Assembly: GCF_014196125.1 (NCBI RefSeq)
Contig: NZ_JACIDA010000001.1
Coordinates: 1,364,001 to 1,428,000, forward strand
Source of the DNA: Brevundimonas mediterranea
GTDB lineage: Bacteria > Pseudomonadota > Alphaproteobacteria > Caulobacterales > Caulobacteraceae
Direction of reading: 5' to 3'
DNA: 64,000 nucleotides
The notes below the pieces were generated by a model, which saw only the letters and a program-made list of their open reading frames with translations, had not been told where the DNA came from and did no database searches. A program made the translations under genes and the position numbers. Positions 8,587 to 16,136 of this stretch are shown here, one piece after another (the stretch's first letter is position 1; the number at the start of each line of letters is the position of its first letter).

Positions 8587-8600
8587 GTGGTCTAGACCAC
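8587..8600. promoter_or_regulatory. Candidate GntR operator, 14-bp perfect palindrome
   Basis: GTGGTCTAGACCAC is a perfect palindrome in the short divergent gap between the FAD oxidoreductase and the DUF5690 transporter. Its core TGGTCTAGACCA differs by one base from the site at 5739-5750. It is well placed to control both directions at once. Confidence 0.75.
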
Positions 8601-8627
8601 GTGGGTGCAACAGGATGATGTCAAACG

Positions 8628-9941
8628 ATGAACCGGATGCGGCTCTGGCTGGCGAAGGCCAACCCCGTTGTCTTTGTGGCGTTCGCGGGCCTGGCGGGAT
8701 TTTGCGCCTATTTCTCCATGTACGCCTTCCGCAAACCCTTCACCGCCGCGACCTTCGATGTCGTGGCCGGGTGGGATTTCGCCCTGGACTACAAGATCGC
8801 CCTCGTGATCGCGCAGGTGGCCGGCTACGCCCTGTCCAAGCTGATCGGGATCAAAGTGATCGCGGAGATGCGGCCCGAACGCCGAGCGGCCGCGATCATC
8901 CTGCTGATCGGCGTGTCCTGGATCGCTTTGGTCCTGTTCGCGGTCGTGCCTGCGCCATGGAATGTCGCGGCCCTGTTCCTCAACGGCCTGCCGCTCGGTC
9001 TGATCTGGGGCCTCGTGTTCGGTTTCATGGAGGGACGACGCACCAGCGAGGTGCTTGGGGCGATCCTGTGCGCCAGCTTCATTTTGTCTTCCGGCGTCGT
9101 GAAATCGGTCGGCAAGGCCTTGATGGAGAACTGGCAGGTCAGCGCGTTCTGGATGCCGGCGGCCGTCGGGGTGGTCTTCATGCCTCTGTTGGCCGTTTCG
9201 GTGCTGGCCCTCGCCACTCTGCCCGCGCCCAGTCCCGCTGACGAAGCCGAGCGTGTGGCGCGTCGGCCGATGATGGCCAGGGAGCGCGCCGCCTTCCTGG
9301 CCGCGCACTGGCCGGTGCTGCTTCTGCTGGTCGCCGCCTATGTGATGCTGACGGCCTTCCGCGACCTGCGCGACAACTTCGCCGCCGAAATCTGGCAGGC
9401 GCTGGGCTACGGCGACGCCGCCTCGGTCTTCACCGCCAGCGAAGGGCCGGTGGCGGCCCTGTCGCTGGTAGCGATGGGCGTGTTGATCGCGGTGAAGAAC
9501 AACGGCCGGGCCCTGCTGTTCATGCACGGCGTCATTCTGGCCGGGTTCGCCATCCTGGGCGCCTCGACCCTCGCCTTTCAGCAGGGCCTGCTGTCGCCGA
9601 TCGTCTGGATGATCGCCGGCGGCGCGGGCCTGTACCTCGCCTACACCCCCTTCAACGCCATGCTGTTCGACCGGATGATCGCCTATTCGGGCACGGTCGC
9701 GACTGCCGGTTTCCTGATCTATGTGGCCGACTCCACCGGCTATCTGGGCAGCGTGGCGCTGCTGCTGTTCAAGAATTTCGGCGCTGTGGACCTGCCTTGG
9801 CTGCCCTTTTTCGTGGGCGCCGCCTACGCCACCAGCCTGGCCGGCCTCATATTGGTCGGAGGCGCCGCAATCCTGTTCCTGCGAGGACGTGGAGATGGAT
9901 CTCCCTCTCCCAAGGGCTCGGAGGGCCAAGAGCGCCCCTGA
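8628..9941 (+). CDS. DUF5690-family MFS-like membrane protein, probable organophosphonate transporter
   Basis: The 437-aa protein has about twelve hydrophobic segments spread through its length and no signal peptide. The start reads FAGFCAYFSMYAFRKPFTAATF, which recalls organophosphate:phosphate antiporters of the MFS (GlpT/UhpT-like YAFRKPF). Internal sequence GLPLGLIWGLVFGFMEGRRTSE fits the DUF5690 family. It is divergent from the FAD oxidoreductase across a 73-bp gap that holds the candidate operator, so it is probably the inner-membrane importer of this locus. AGGA lies 12 nt before ATG 8628. The substrate (aminoethylphosphonate or a related compound) is inferred from neighbours. Confidence 0.82.
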   Translation: MNRMRLWLAKANPVVFVAFAGLAGFCAYFSMYAFRKPFTAATFDVVAGWDFALDYKIALVIAQVAGYALSKLIGIKVIAEMRPERRAAAIILLIGVSWIALVLFAVVPAPWNVAALFLNGLPLGLIWGLVFGFMEGRRTSEVLGAILCASFILSSGVVKSVGKALMENWQVSAFWMPAAVGVVFMPLLAVSVLALATLPAPSPADEAERVARRPMMARERAAFLAAHWPVLLLLVAAYVMLTAFRDLRDNFAAEIWQALGYGDAASVFTASEGPVAALSLVAMGVLIAVKNNGRALLFMHGVILAGFAILGASTLAFQQGLLSPIVWMIAGGAGLYLAYTPFNAMLFDRMIAYSGTVATAGFLIYVADSTGYLGSVALLLFKNFGAVDLPWLPFFVGAAYATSLAGLILVGGAAILFLRGRGDGSPSPKGSEGQERP

Positions 9942-9958
9942 GGGCGACGGCGGTTAAA

Positions 9959-11083
9959 CTAGTCGTGATCTTCATTCACCGGCTGGTGGGTGAAGCCTTT
10001 GACGCCGCTCAGCGGTTTGGCGTCGCGGCCGATCTCGACGTCGCTTTCGGCATAGGCGACCAGAAGGCGCGCCAGGTCCGTCAACGCGCTTTCGTGGATG
10101 CGTTCATAGCCGTGGCTGGCGTCGATGCCGAAGGTGACCAGAGCCGTCCGGATGTCCGCGCCGGACTCCAGTGCAGAGGCCGAGTCCGAGCGGTAATAGC
10201 GAAAGACGTCCTTCTGGTGCGGGATGTCATGCTCGCGCGCCAGCTGAACCAGTTTGCGCGACAGGTGCCAGTCGAACGGGCCCGTCTGGTCGGCCATGGC
10301 GATGGTGACGCCGAACTCGGACGAGTTCTGGCCCGGCGCGGTCGTGCCGTTGTCGACGGTGACCATGGCCGCCACGTCCGGGATCAGCACGGACGAAGCG
10401 CCCAGCCCCACCTCCTCGGCGATGGTGAACAGCCACCAGGTGTCGACCGTCGGGGTGCGCTCTTCCCGGATCATGCATTCCAGCGCGGCCAGCAGGGTGG
10501 CGACCCCCGCCTTGTCGTCCAGATGGCGCGAGACGATGAAGCCGGTGTCCATGAACTCGGGCTGGGGGTCGATGGCGACGATGTCTCCGACGTCCACGCC
10601 CAGGGCCAGAGTGTCCTTACGGCCGTGGGTCACAGCGTCGATGCGCAGTTCGACCTGGCGCCAATTCACGGGCTGGGTGTCCACCTCCTCGTTGAAGGTG
10701 TGACCCGACGCCTTCAGCGGCAGGATGGTCCCCCGATAAGCGCCGCCCTCGGAGAAGATCGTGGCCCGTGCGCCCTCGGCGAAGCGGGACGACCAGTGAC
10801 CGATGGCCACCAGCTCCAGCCGGCCATTGTCCTTCACCTGTTTGACCTGGGCGCCCAGGGTGTCGACGTGGGCGACGATGGCGCGGGCGGGCTTGGCGGT
10901 CCGGCCCGGCAGCCGGGCCCGGATGGCGCCGCGCCGGGTCAGTTCGTAGGCGAGCCCGAGCCGCTCCAGCTCGCGGCACAACTGCCACACCGCCTCGTCC
11001 GTATAGCCGGTGGGGCTGGGCGTGTTCAGCAGGTCGGCGAGGCGGGACTTGAGATAATCGAGGTCGATCGCAGGACGGGCCAA
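9959..11083 (-). CDS. M42-family peptidase of the NAGGN osmolyte cluster
   Basis: This is a 374-aa co-catalytic metallopeptidase. Metal and catalytic motifs are visible: AHVDTLGAQV, SRHLDDKAGVATLLAAL, TIAEEVGLGASS and FGIDASHGYERIHESAL. This M42 subgroup is known as the third member of N-acetylglutaminylglutamine amide clusters, where it may degrade the osmolyte when it is no longer needed. The start codon is TTG at 11083: AAGGAGG lies 5 nt upstream and the family similarity begins immediately. It starts 10 bp after the synthetase stop and is the last gene of the operon. Confidence 0.9.
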   Translation of the reverse strand: MARPAIDLDYLKSRLADLLNTPSPTGYTDEAVWQLCRELERLGLAYELTRRGAIRARLPGRTAKPARAIVAHVDTLGAQVKQVKDNGRLELVAIGHWSSRFAEGARATIFSEGGAYRGTILPLKASGHTFNEEVDTQPVNWRQVELRIDAVTHGRKDTLALGVDVGDIVAIDPQPEFMDTGFIVSRHLDDKAGVATLLAALECMIREERTPTVDTWWLFTIAEEVGLGASSVLIPDVAAMVTVDNGTTAPGQNSSEFGVTIAMADQTGPFDWHLSRKLVQLAREHDIPHQKDVFRYYRSDSASALESGADIRTALVTFGIDASHGYERIHESALTDLARLLVAYAESDVEIGRDAKPLSGVKGFTHQPVNEDHD

Positions 11084-11093
11084 GGGGCCTCCT

Positions 11094-12863
11094 TCAGACG
11101 TCGGCCCGGACCACGGCGCGCGCCGAGGTCGGGGCTGACAGGGGAAACAGCAGGTCGATGAAACGCTCGGCCGTCGGCTGGGGTTCGTGATTGGCCAGGC
11201 CGGGGCGTTCGTTGGCCTCGATGAAGGCGTAGTCGGGCTCGCGCGGCGACTTCACCATCAGGTCGACGCCGGTGACGGGGATGTCGATGGCGCGGGCGGC
11301 GGCGACGGCGGCGCGGATCAGTGTCGGGTGCACCTCCTCCGTCACATCATGGATTGTGCCGCCCAGGTGCAGATTGGCCGCCTTGCGCACCAGCACCTCC
11401 GCCCCCTCCGGCGCGACGTCGTCCAGCCGATACCCGGCCTCGGCCAGCGTCCGCTCGGTCTCGCCGTCGATGGGAATGGTCGATTCCCCGCCTGTGGCGG
11501 CGGCGCGGCGGCGGCTCTGGTGCTCGATCAGGGCGCGCAGGCTGGAGCGTGCGTCGCCGATGACGCGCGGCGGGCGACGCAGGGCGCAGGCCACGACCTT
11601 GTAGTCGATCACCACCAGGCGCAGGTCCTCGCCCTGGACCTGCTCCTCGATCAGCACCTCGGAACAGATGCGACGCGCGCGGACCAGGGCCGTCTGGACC
11701 TCGTTCATCGTCGTCAGGCCGACGGCGACGCCCTGGCCCTGCTCCCCCCGCGCGGGCTTCACCACCAGGGCGCCGAACCTGGCCAGGGCGGTGTCGATGG
11801 CGGACGGGTCGCCGGGGTCGATCCGCTCGGGCACGCGCACCCCGGCCGCCTCCACGATGCGCCGCGTCATCCGCTTGTCGTCGCAGATGCTGAGCGCCAC
11901 GGCCGAGGTCAGCTCCGACAGGCTCTCGCGGCACCGCACCGAGCGCCCGCCCCAGTTCAGGCGGAACAGCCCGCCTTCCGCGTCGATGATCTCGGTATGG
12001 ATGCCGCGCCGCCGCGCCTCGTTGACGATGATCCGGGCATAGGGGTTCAGGTCATGATCATCGGTCGGCCCGACGAACAGGGCCTCGTTGATCGGGTTCT
12101 TCCGCTTCACCCCGAAGAAGGAGACCCGGCGAAACCCCAGCTTCTCATACAGGGCGATGGCCTGATCGTTGTCGTGCATGACCGACAGGTCCATGTGGGC
12201 TAGGCCCTGGGTCTTGAAATGCTCGGCCAGACGCCGGACCAGGGCCTCGCCGACGCCCGGCTGGGTCGCCTGGGGATCGACGGCGAGACACCACAGGGAC
12301 GAACCGCATTCGGGATCGTCGAAGGCGCGGACATGATTGACCCCCGTCACCGTGCCGATCACCGCTCCGGTGGTCGTGTCCTCCGCAACGAAATAGGTCA
12401 GGGTCCGGTCGTCGCGATGCGACCAGAAGAAGTCGGGCGGCACCGGCACCATCTTGCGCTTGGCGTAGATGTCGTTGACCGCCTGGGCGTCCATCTCGGA
12501 CGTCAGGCGCCGGACGGTGAACCCCCTCGGCTGGCGGCGGCTGGCGCGATAGGTGGCCAGTTCCAGCCGATAGGTGTGCGACGGATCCAGAAACAGCTCC
12601 TGCGGCGCCGAGGCCAGCAGGACATGCGGATTACGGACATAGAAGGCGATGTCGCGACGATCCGGCCCCTCGGCGCGCAGGGCGTCCACCAGGGGCTCGG
12701 CCGTCTCGAAGGTCTGGGCGAACAGCAGCCGGCCCCAGCCGCAGTCCAGCACGGCGTTGGGGCTGGGCCCCTCCCCCGTCCGCACCGGCGGCTTCAGCCC
12801 CTCATGACGCAGCCGCTTGAGCCGGTGCGCCTTGGACCGTTCAGGTCGGACGTCAGACGCCAT
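11094..12863 (-). CDS. ngg: N-acetylglutaminylglutamine synthetase (GNAT + ATP-grasp)
   Basis: The 589-aa protein joins two enzymes. The N-terminal half has a GNAT acetyltransferase fold (FVAEDTTTGAVIGTVTGVNHV, CLAVDPQATQPGVGEALVRRLAEHF, YEKLGFRRVSFF). The C-terminal half is an ATP-grasp ligase (GALVVKPARGEQGQGVAVG, EVLIEEQVQGEDLRLVVID, TGVDLMVKSP...AFIEANERPG). Together they make N-acetylglutaminylglutamine, the precursor of the dipeptide osmolyte NAGGN. The ATG at 12863 overlaps the end of the amidotransferase gene by 11 bp, so the two are coupled. Length and domain order match the family described in Sinorhizobium and Pseudomonas. Confidence 0.94.
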   Translation of the reverse strand: MASDVRPERSKAHRLKRLRHEGLKPPVRTGEGPSPNAVLDCGWGRLLFAQTFETAEPLVDALRAEGPDRRDIAFYVRNPHVLLASAPQELFLDPSHTYRLELATYRASRRQPRGFTVRRLTSEMDAQAVNDIYAKRKMVPVPPDFFWSHRDDRTLTYFVAEDTTTGAVIGTVTGVNHVRAFDDPECGSSLWCLAVDPQATQPGVGEALVRRLAEHFKTQGLAHMDLSVMHDNDQAIALYEKLGFRRVSFFGVKRKNPINEALFVGPTDDHDLNPYARIIVNEARRRGIHTEIIDAEGGLFRLNWGGRSVRCRESLSELTSAVALSICDDKRMTRRIVEAAGVRVPERIDPGDPSAIDTALARFGALVVKPARGEQGQGVAVGLTTMNEVQTALVRARRICSEVLIEEQVQGEDLRLVVIDYKVVACALRRPPRVIGDARSSLRALIEHQSRRRAAATGGESTIPIDGETERTLAEAGYRLDDVAPEGAEVLVRKAANLHLGGTIHDVTEEVHPTLIRAAVAAARAIDIPVTGVDLMVKSPREPDYAFIEANERPGLANHEPQPTAERFIDLLFPLSAPTSARAVVRADV

Positions 12864-14628
12864 GCTGTTGCATCCACATCTCGAGCACGGCGACCTGCCA
12901 CAGCTCCGACCCGCGCAGCGGCGTGATATGTTCGGTCGGATTGGCGAACAGGGTGTCCAGATAGGCCGTGTCGAACAGGCCCCGGTCGCGCGCGGCCTGA
13001 TTGGTCAGGGCCTCGCGCACCATCTCCAAATACGGGCCCTGGATGTATTTCAGCGCGGGGACGGGGAAATAGCCCTTCTTGCGGTCGATCACCTCGGACG
13101 GGATCACCAGCCGGGCAGCCTCCTTCAGCACCCCCTTGCCGCCCTGGGCCAGCTTGCGCTCCGGCGGAATCCGCCCGGCCAGTTCGACCAGCTCATGGTC
13201 GAGGAAGGGCACCCGCGCCTCCAGCCCCCAGGCCATGGTCATGTTGTCGACGCGCTTCACCGGATCGTCGACCAGCATCACCTGACTGTCCAGGCGCAGG
13301 GCCTGGTCGACCGGGGTCGCCGCCCGCCCTTGCGCGAAATGGGCCTCGACCAGGGCGCGGCTGACGTCGGTGTCGGCCATGTAGGCGCCGTTCAACTGGG
13401 TCTTCAGCGTCTCATGGCTGCGGTCGAAGAAGGCCTTGGCGTAGGTCTCGACCGGATCGGTCGTCTCCAGCATCGGCGGGTACCAGTGATAGCCGGCGAA
13501 GACCTCGTCCGCCCCCTGGCCCGACTGCACCACCTTGATATGTTTCGAGACTTCCTGGCTCAGCAGATAGAAGCCGACATTGTCATAGCTGACCATCGGC
13601 TCCGACATGGCGCCTATGGTCCCCGGCAGGGCCTCCATCAGCCGCTGATGCGGCACGAAGATCTGGTGGTGCTTGGTCCCATAATGTTTGGCGATCAGGT
13701 CGGAATAGACGAACTCGTCGCCCTTCTCGCCATTGGCCTCCTCGAAGCCGACCGAGAAGGTCATCAGATCCTTCTGGCCCAGTTCCGCCAGCAGGCCGAC
13801 GATCAGGCTGGAGTCGACCCCGCCCGACAGCAGGACGCCGACCGGCACATCGGCGACCATGCGGCGCTTCACCGCCTCGCGCAGACTGTCCAGCACCCGG
13901 TCGCGCCAATCCTCGGCCGTCAGGCGGGCGTCTTCGGGATGCCGGGTCATATCGGGCTGCCAATACAGGCGGTCCTTGGCCGTCCCGTCCGCCTCGATCA
14001 CCCGGATCGTCGCCGGCGGAAACTTCTTCACGCCCTTCAGTATGGTGTGCGGCGGCGGCACCACGGCGTGGAAGGTCATGTAGTGGTGCAGGCCGACCGG
14101 ATCGATCGTCTTGTCCACATCGCCCGCCGCCAGCAGGGCCGGCAAAGTCGAGGCGAAACGCAGCCGCTTGCCGCTCTCGGCCAGATACAGCGGCTTGATG
14201 CCGAACCGGTCGCGGGCGATCACGGTGCGGCCGGTGTCGCGTTCATGCAGGACGAAGGCGAACATGCCCTTGAACCGCTCGACGCAGGCCTCGCCCCAGG
14301 CCTTCCAGGCCTTGATGATGACCTCCGTGTCGCCATGCGAGAAGAAGCGGAAGCCCAGCCCCTGCAATTCTTCCCGCAATTCCGAGTAGTTATAGATGCA
14401 GCCGTTGAAGGCCAGGGTCACGCCCAGGTCGGCGTCGACCATCGGCTGCTGCGCCGCCTCGGACAGGTCGATGATCTTCAGCCGGCGGTGCCCCAGCCCC
14501 ACCGGGCCGCGCATCACTATGCCGGACCCGTCCGGTCCACGGGGCGAGAGCGCATCCGTCATGCGTTGGACAGCGCCGGCGTCGGCCGGTCGTCCATCGA
14601 AATTGATCTCGCCGCTAAGACCGCACAT
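12853..14628 (-). CDS. asnO: N-acetylglutaminylglutamine amidotransferase (AsnB-like)
   Basis: This 591-aa class II glutamine amidotransferase fused to an asparagine-synthetase-like domain amidates N-acetylglutaminylglutamine to NAGGN. Cys2 is the glutaminase nucleophile (MCGLSGEINFDG), followed by RGPDGSG and GHRRLKIIDLSEAAQQP. The synthetase domain carries the PP-loop VLLSGGVDSSLIVGLL and SVGFEE. ATG 14628 is preceded by AAGGAGG at an ideal distance; the longer open frame upstream has no such support. It heads the asnO-ngg-peptidase operon and is divergent from a MarR gene across 64 bp. NAGGN is made under osmotic stress in other bacteria. Confidence 0.94.
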   Translation of the reverse strand: MCGLSGEINFDGRPADAGAVQRMTDALSPRGPDGSGIVMRGPVGLGHRRLKIIDLSEAAQQPMVDADLGVTLAFNGCIYNYSELREELQGLGFRFFSHGDTEVIIKAWKAWGEACVERFKGMFAFVLHERDTGRTVIARDRFGIKPLYLAESGKRLRFASTLPALLAAGDVDKTIDPVGLHHYMTFHAVVPPPHTILKGVKKFPPATIRVIEADGTAKDRLYWQPDMTRHPEDARLTAEDWRDRVLDSLREAVKRRMVADVPVGVLLSGGVDSSLIVGLLAELGQKDLMTFSVGFEEANGEKGDEFVYSDLIAKHYGTKHHQIFVPHQRLMEALPGTIGAMSEPMVSYDNVGFYLLSQEVSKHIKVVQSGQGADEVFAGYHWYPPMLETTDPVETYAKAFFDRSHETLKTQLNGAYMADTDVSRALVEAHFAQGRAATPVDQALRLDSQVMLVDDPVKRVDNMTMAWGLEARVPFLDHELVELAGRIPPERKLAQGGKGVLKEAARLVIPSEVIDRKKGYFPVPALKYIQGPYLEMVREALTNQAARDRGLFDTAYLDTLFANPTEHITPLRGSELWQVAVLEMWMQQHGV

Positions 14629-14667
14629 GGGTCCTCCTTGAATTGTGGAAGCAGCGTGTAAAAATGG

Positions 14668-14679
14668 TTCGTGCACGAA
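14668..14679. promoter_or_regulatory. Palindrome TTCGTGCACGAA in the asnO/marR divergent promoter
   Basis: This perfect 12-bp palindrome lies in the 64-bp gap between the two divergent genes, 13 bp before the marR start. MarR regulators normally bind such dyads and repress themselves and the divergent operon, so it is the best operator candidate here. Confidence 0.6.
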
Positions 14680-14692
14680 AGAGTTCAACCGG

Positions 14693-15175
14693 ATGAGCGA
14701 TATTTCTCCCGACGCGGCCGAAGACCTGTCCACGTCCCTGCTCCGCTCGGTGCGGCGGATCGCCCAGGCGATCGACGTCCGGTCGCGCGAGATCGCCCGG
14801 CTGACAGGCCTGACCCTGCCGCAACTTCTTGTGCTGCAATCGATCCGCGCGATGGGCGAGGTGAGCACCAGCGCCATTTCGCGCGACGTCTCCATGTCGG
14901 CGCCCACCGTGGTGGCCGTTCTCGACAAACTGGAGGCCAAGGGGATGGTCGTTCGCTATCGGTCCAGCATCGACCGACGTGTGGTTCACGCGCGCCTGAC
15001 CGAGCCTGGCCGCCAGGCGTTGGCGGCGTCGCCGGGCCTGCTGGGCCAGAATTTCACGACCCGGTTCGACGGCCTTTCGCGCATGGATCGAGAGACGATG
15101 ACCGCCGCAGCGGATCGCCTCGCCACGATGATGTCCGTCCGTAGCGCCGCCCCCGAGGATCCATCCACGTCCTGA
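14693..15175 (+). CDS. MarR-family transcriptional regulator
   Basis: The 160-aa protein has the MarR winged-helix arrangement. A helical dimer region is followed by LTLPQLLVLQSIRAMGEVSTSAISRDVSMSAPTVVAVLDKLEAKGMVVR (about residues 40-88) and the wing SSIDRRVVHARLTEPGRQAL. Recognition-helix spacing and the DRR wing motif are standard. It is divergent from the NAGGN operon and is its likely regulator. I chose ATG 14693; a longer reading from GTG 14645 would enter the shared promoter and add residues unlike MarR. The effector is unknown. Confidence 0.9.
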   Translation: MSDISPDAAEDLSTSLLRSVRRIAQAIDVRSREIARLTGLTLPQLLVLQSIRAMGEVSTSAISRDVSMSAPTVVAVLDKLEAKGMVVRYRSSIDRRVVHARLTEPGRQALAASPGLLGQNFTTRFDGLSRMDRETMTAAADRLATMMSVRSAAPEDPSTS

Positions 15176-15205
15176 CCCGGCCCCGCCGAATGGCGAAACC
15201 CGGCC

Positions 15206-16048
15206 TTACCCCGGCCGCCACTCGCTGAGCCCCTGGCCTTGGGCGTCCTCGAAGGCGACCCGGTCCAGTTGGACCGCGCCGATACAGACCGGACGCTGAT
15301 CCGGTCCGGCGGCGCGACAACGAATGGCGCGGCCGTCGGCGAAGGCCGCCATCCGCCCCTCCAGCACCAGTCGATACCCGTTCGTCGGCGCGACCGGAGC
15401 CTGATCGCCTTCGGCGCGGACGGTGAACTCATAGGCCCGGCCGTTGCGGCGGCCGAGGCGCGAACCGTCTTCCTCGAATACGGCCGCCAGACCCACGGTC
15501 TGGGGCGAGGCCGCCGTCGCGCCGTCCGCCGCCGGATCGCTCGGAACGCCCGGACAGCCGTCCGTGTGCAACCACGGGCGCGGCAGCCAGAACCCCTCGG
15601 CCGCCTCCCAGCTGTCGGCGCCGCCCGCGACCATCGGCGAACCCGTCCAATCGGCCGGCGCCAGGGTCAGTTTCAGGCTCTTGCCCTTGTCGCCCCAGGA
15701 CCAGGCGGCCAGCCCGTCGCCCCCCGTCGCCCCAACCGTCGACCGACCCGCCGGCGCGGGCCCGGCGCAGCCGAAGGCCTGACGGATGACGAAGCGGCGA
15801 CCGGCCAGTGTGGCCCCGCCCGGGTCCTTGCCGGCGGCATAGGCCGAGGCCGCGACATCCATGGCCTGCAAGAGCCCGGCCCGGTCCAGCACCGGTGCGG
15901 GACCGATGGCGACGACCGGCGGCGCGCTGACGGCCGGGGCCGGCGGCGGAGCGGGGGCGGCCTCCTCCCGCTGGCAGGCGGCGAGGAAAACAAGGGACGC
16001 CGCAAGCGCGACGACCGATGGGCGAGGCGACACGGTCGGTTCCAGCAT
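15206..16048 (-). CDS. Hypothetical lipoprotein
   Basis: The 280-aa product has a lipoprotein signal: hydrophobic residues 11-23 followed by the lipobox LAAC with Cys25. A Pro/Ala-rich spacer (EEAAPAPPPAPAVSAPP) follows, and then a globular region with four or more cysteines (GCAG, DGCPG, IRCRA, VCIGA). I do not recognise the family. It lies tail to tail with marR across 30 bp and is divergent from the SLC13 permease. Membrane attachment is well supported; function is unknown. Confidence 0.75.
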   Translation of the reverse strand: MLEPTVSPRPSVVALAASLVFLAACQREEAAPAPPPAPAVSAPPVVAIGPAPVLDRAGLLQAMDVAASAYAAGKDPGGATLAGRRFVIRQAFGCAGPAPAGRSTVGATGGDGLAAWSWGDKGKSLKLTLAPADWTGSPMVAGGADSWEAAEGFWLPRPWLHTDGCPGVPSDPAADGATAASPQTVGLAAVFEEDGSRLGRRNGRAYEFTVRAEGDQAPVAPTNGYRLVLEGRMAAFADGRAIRCRAAGPDQRPVCIGAVQLDRVAFEDAQGQGLSEWRPG

Positions 16049-16136
16049 GACCTCACCCTAGCATGGGTTCGCGCTTTCGGGGGCCATCGTGCGAAAAAGG
16101 TTGACGAAAGCTGCGGAGACCGGTCTGCACAGGGTC

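Noticed and set aside
7529..9241. 570-codon + strand frame starting inside the FAD oxidoreductase
   Set aside because: It is antisense to that gene and then out of frame with the DUF5690 transporter; no domain is recognisable.
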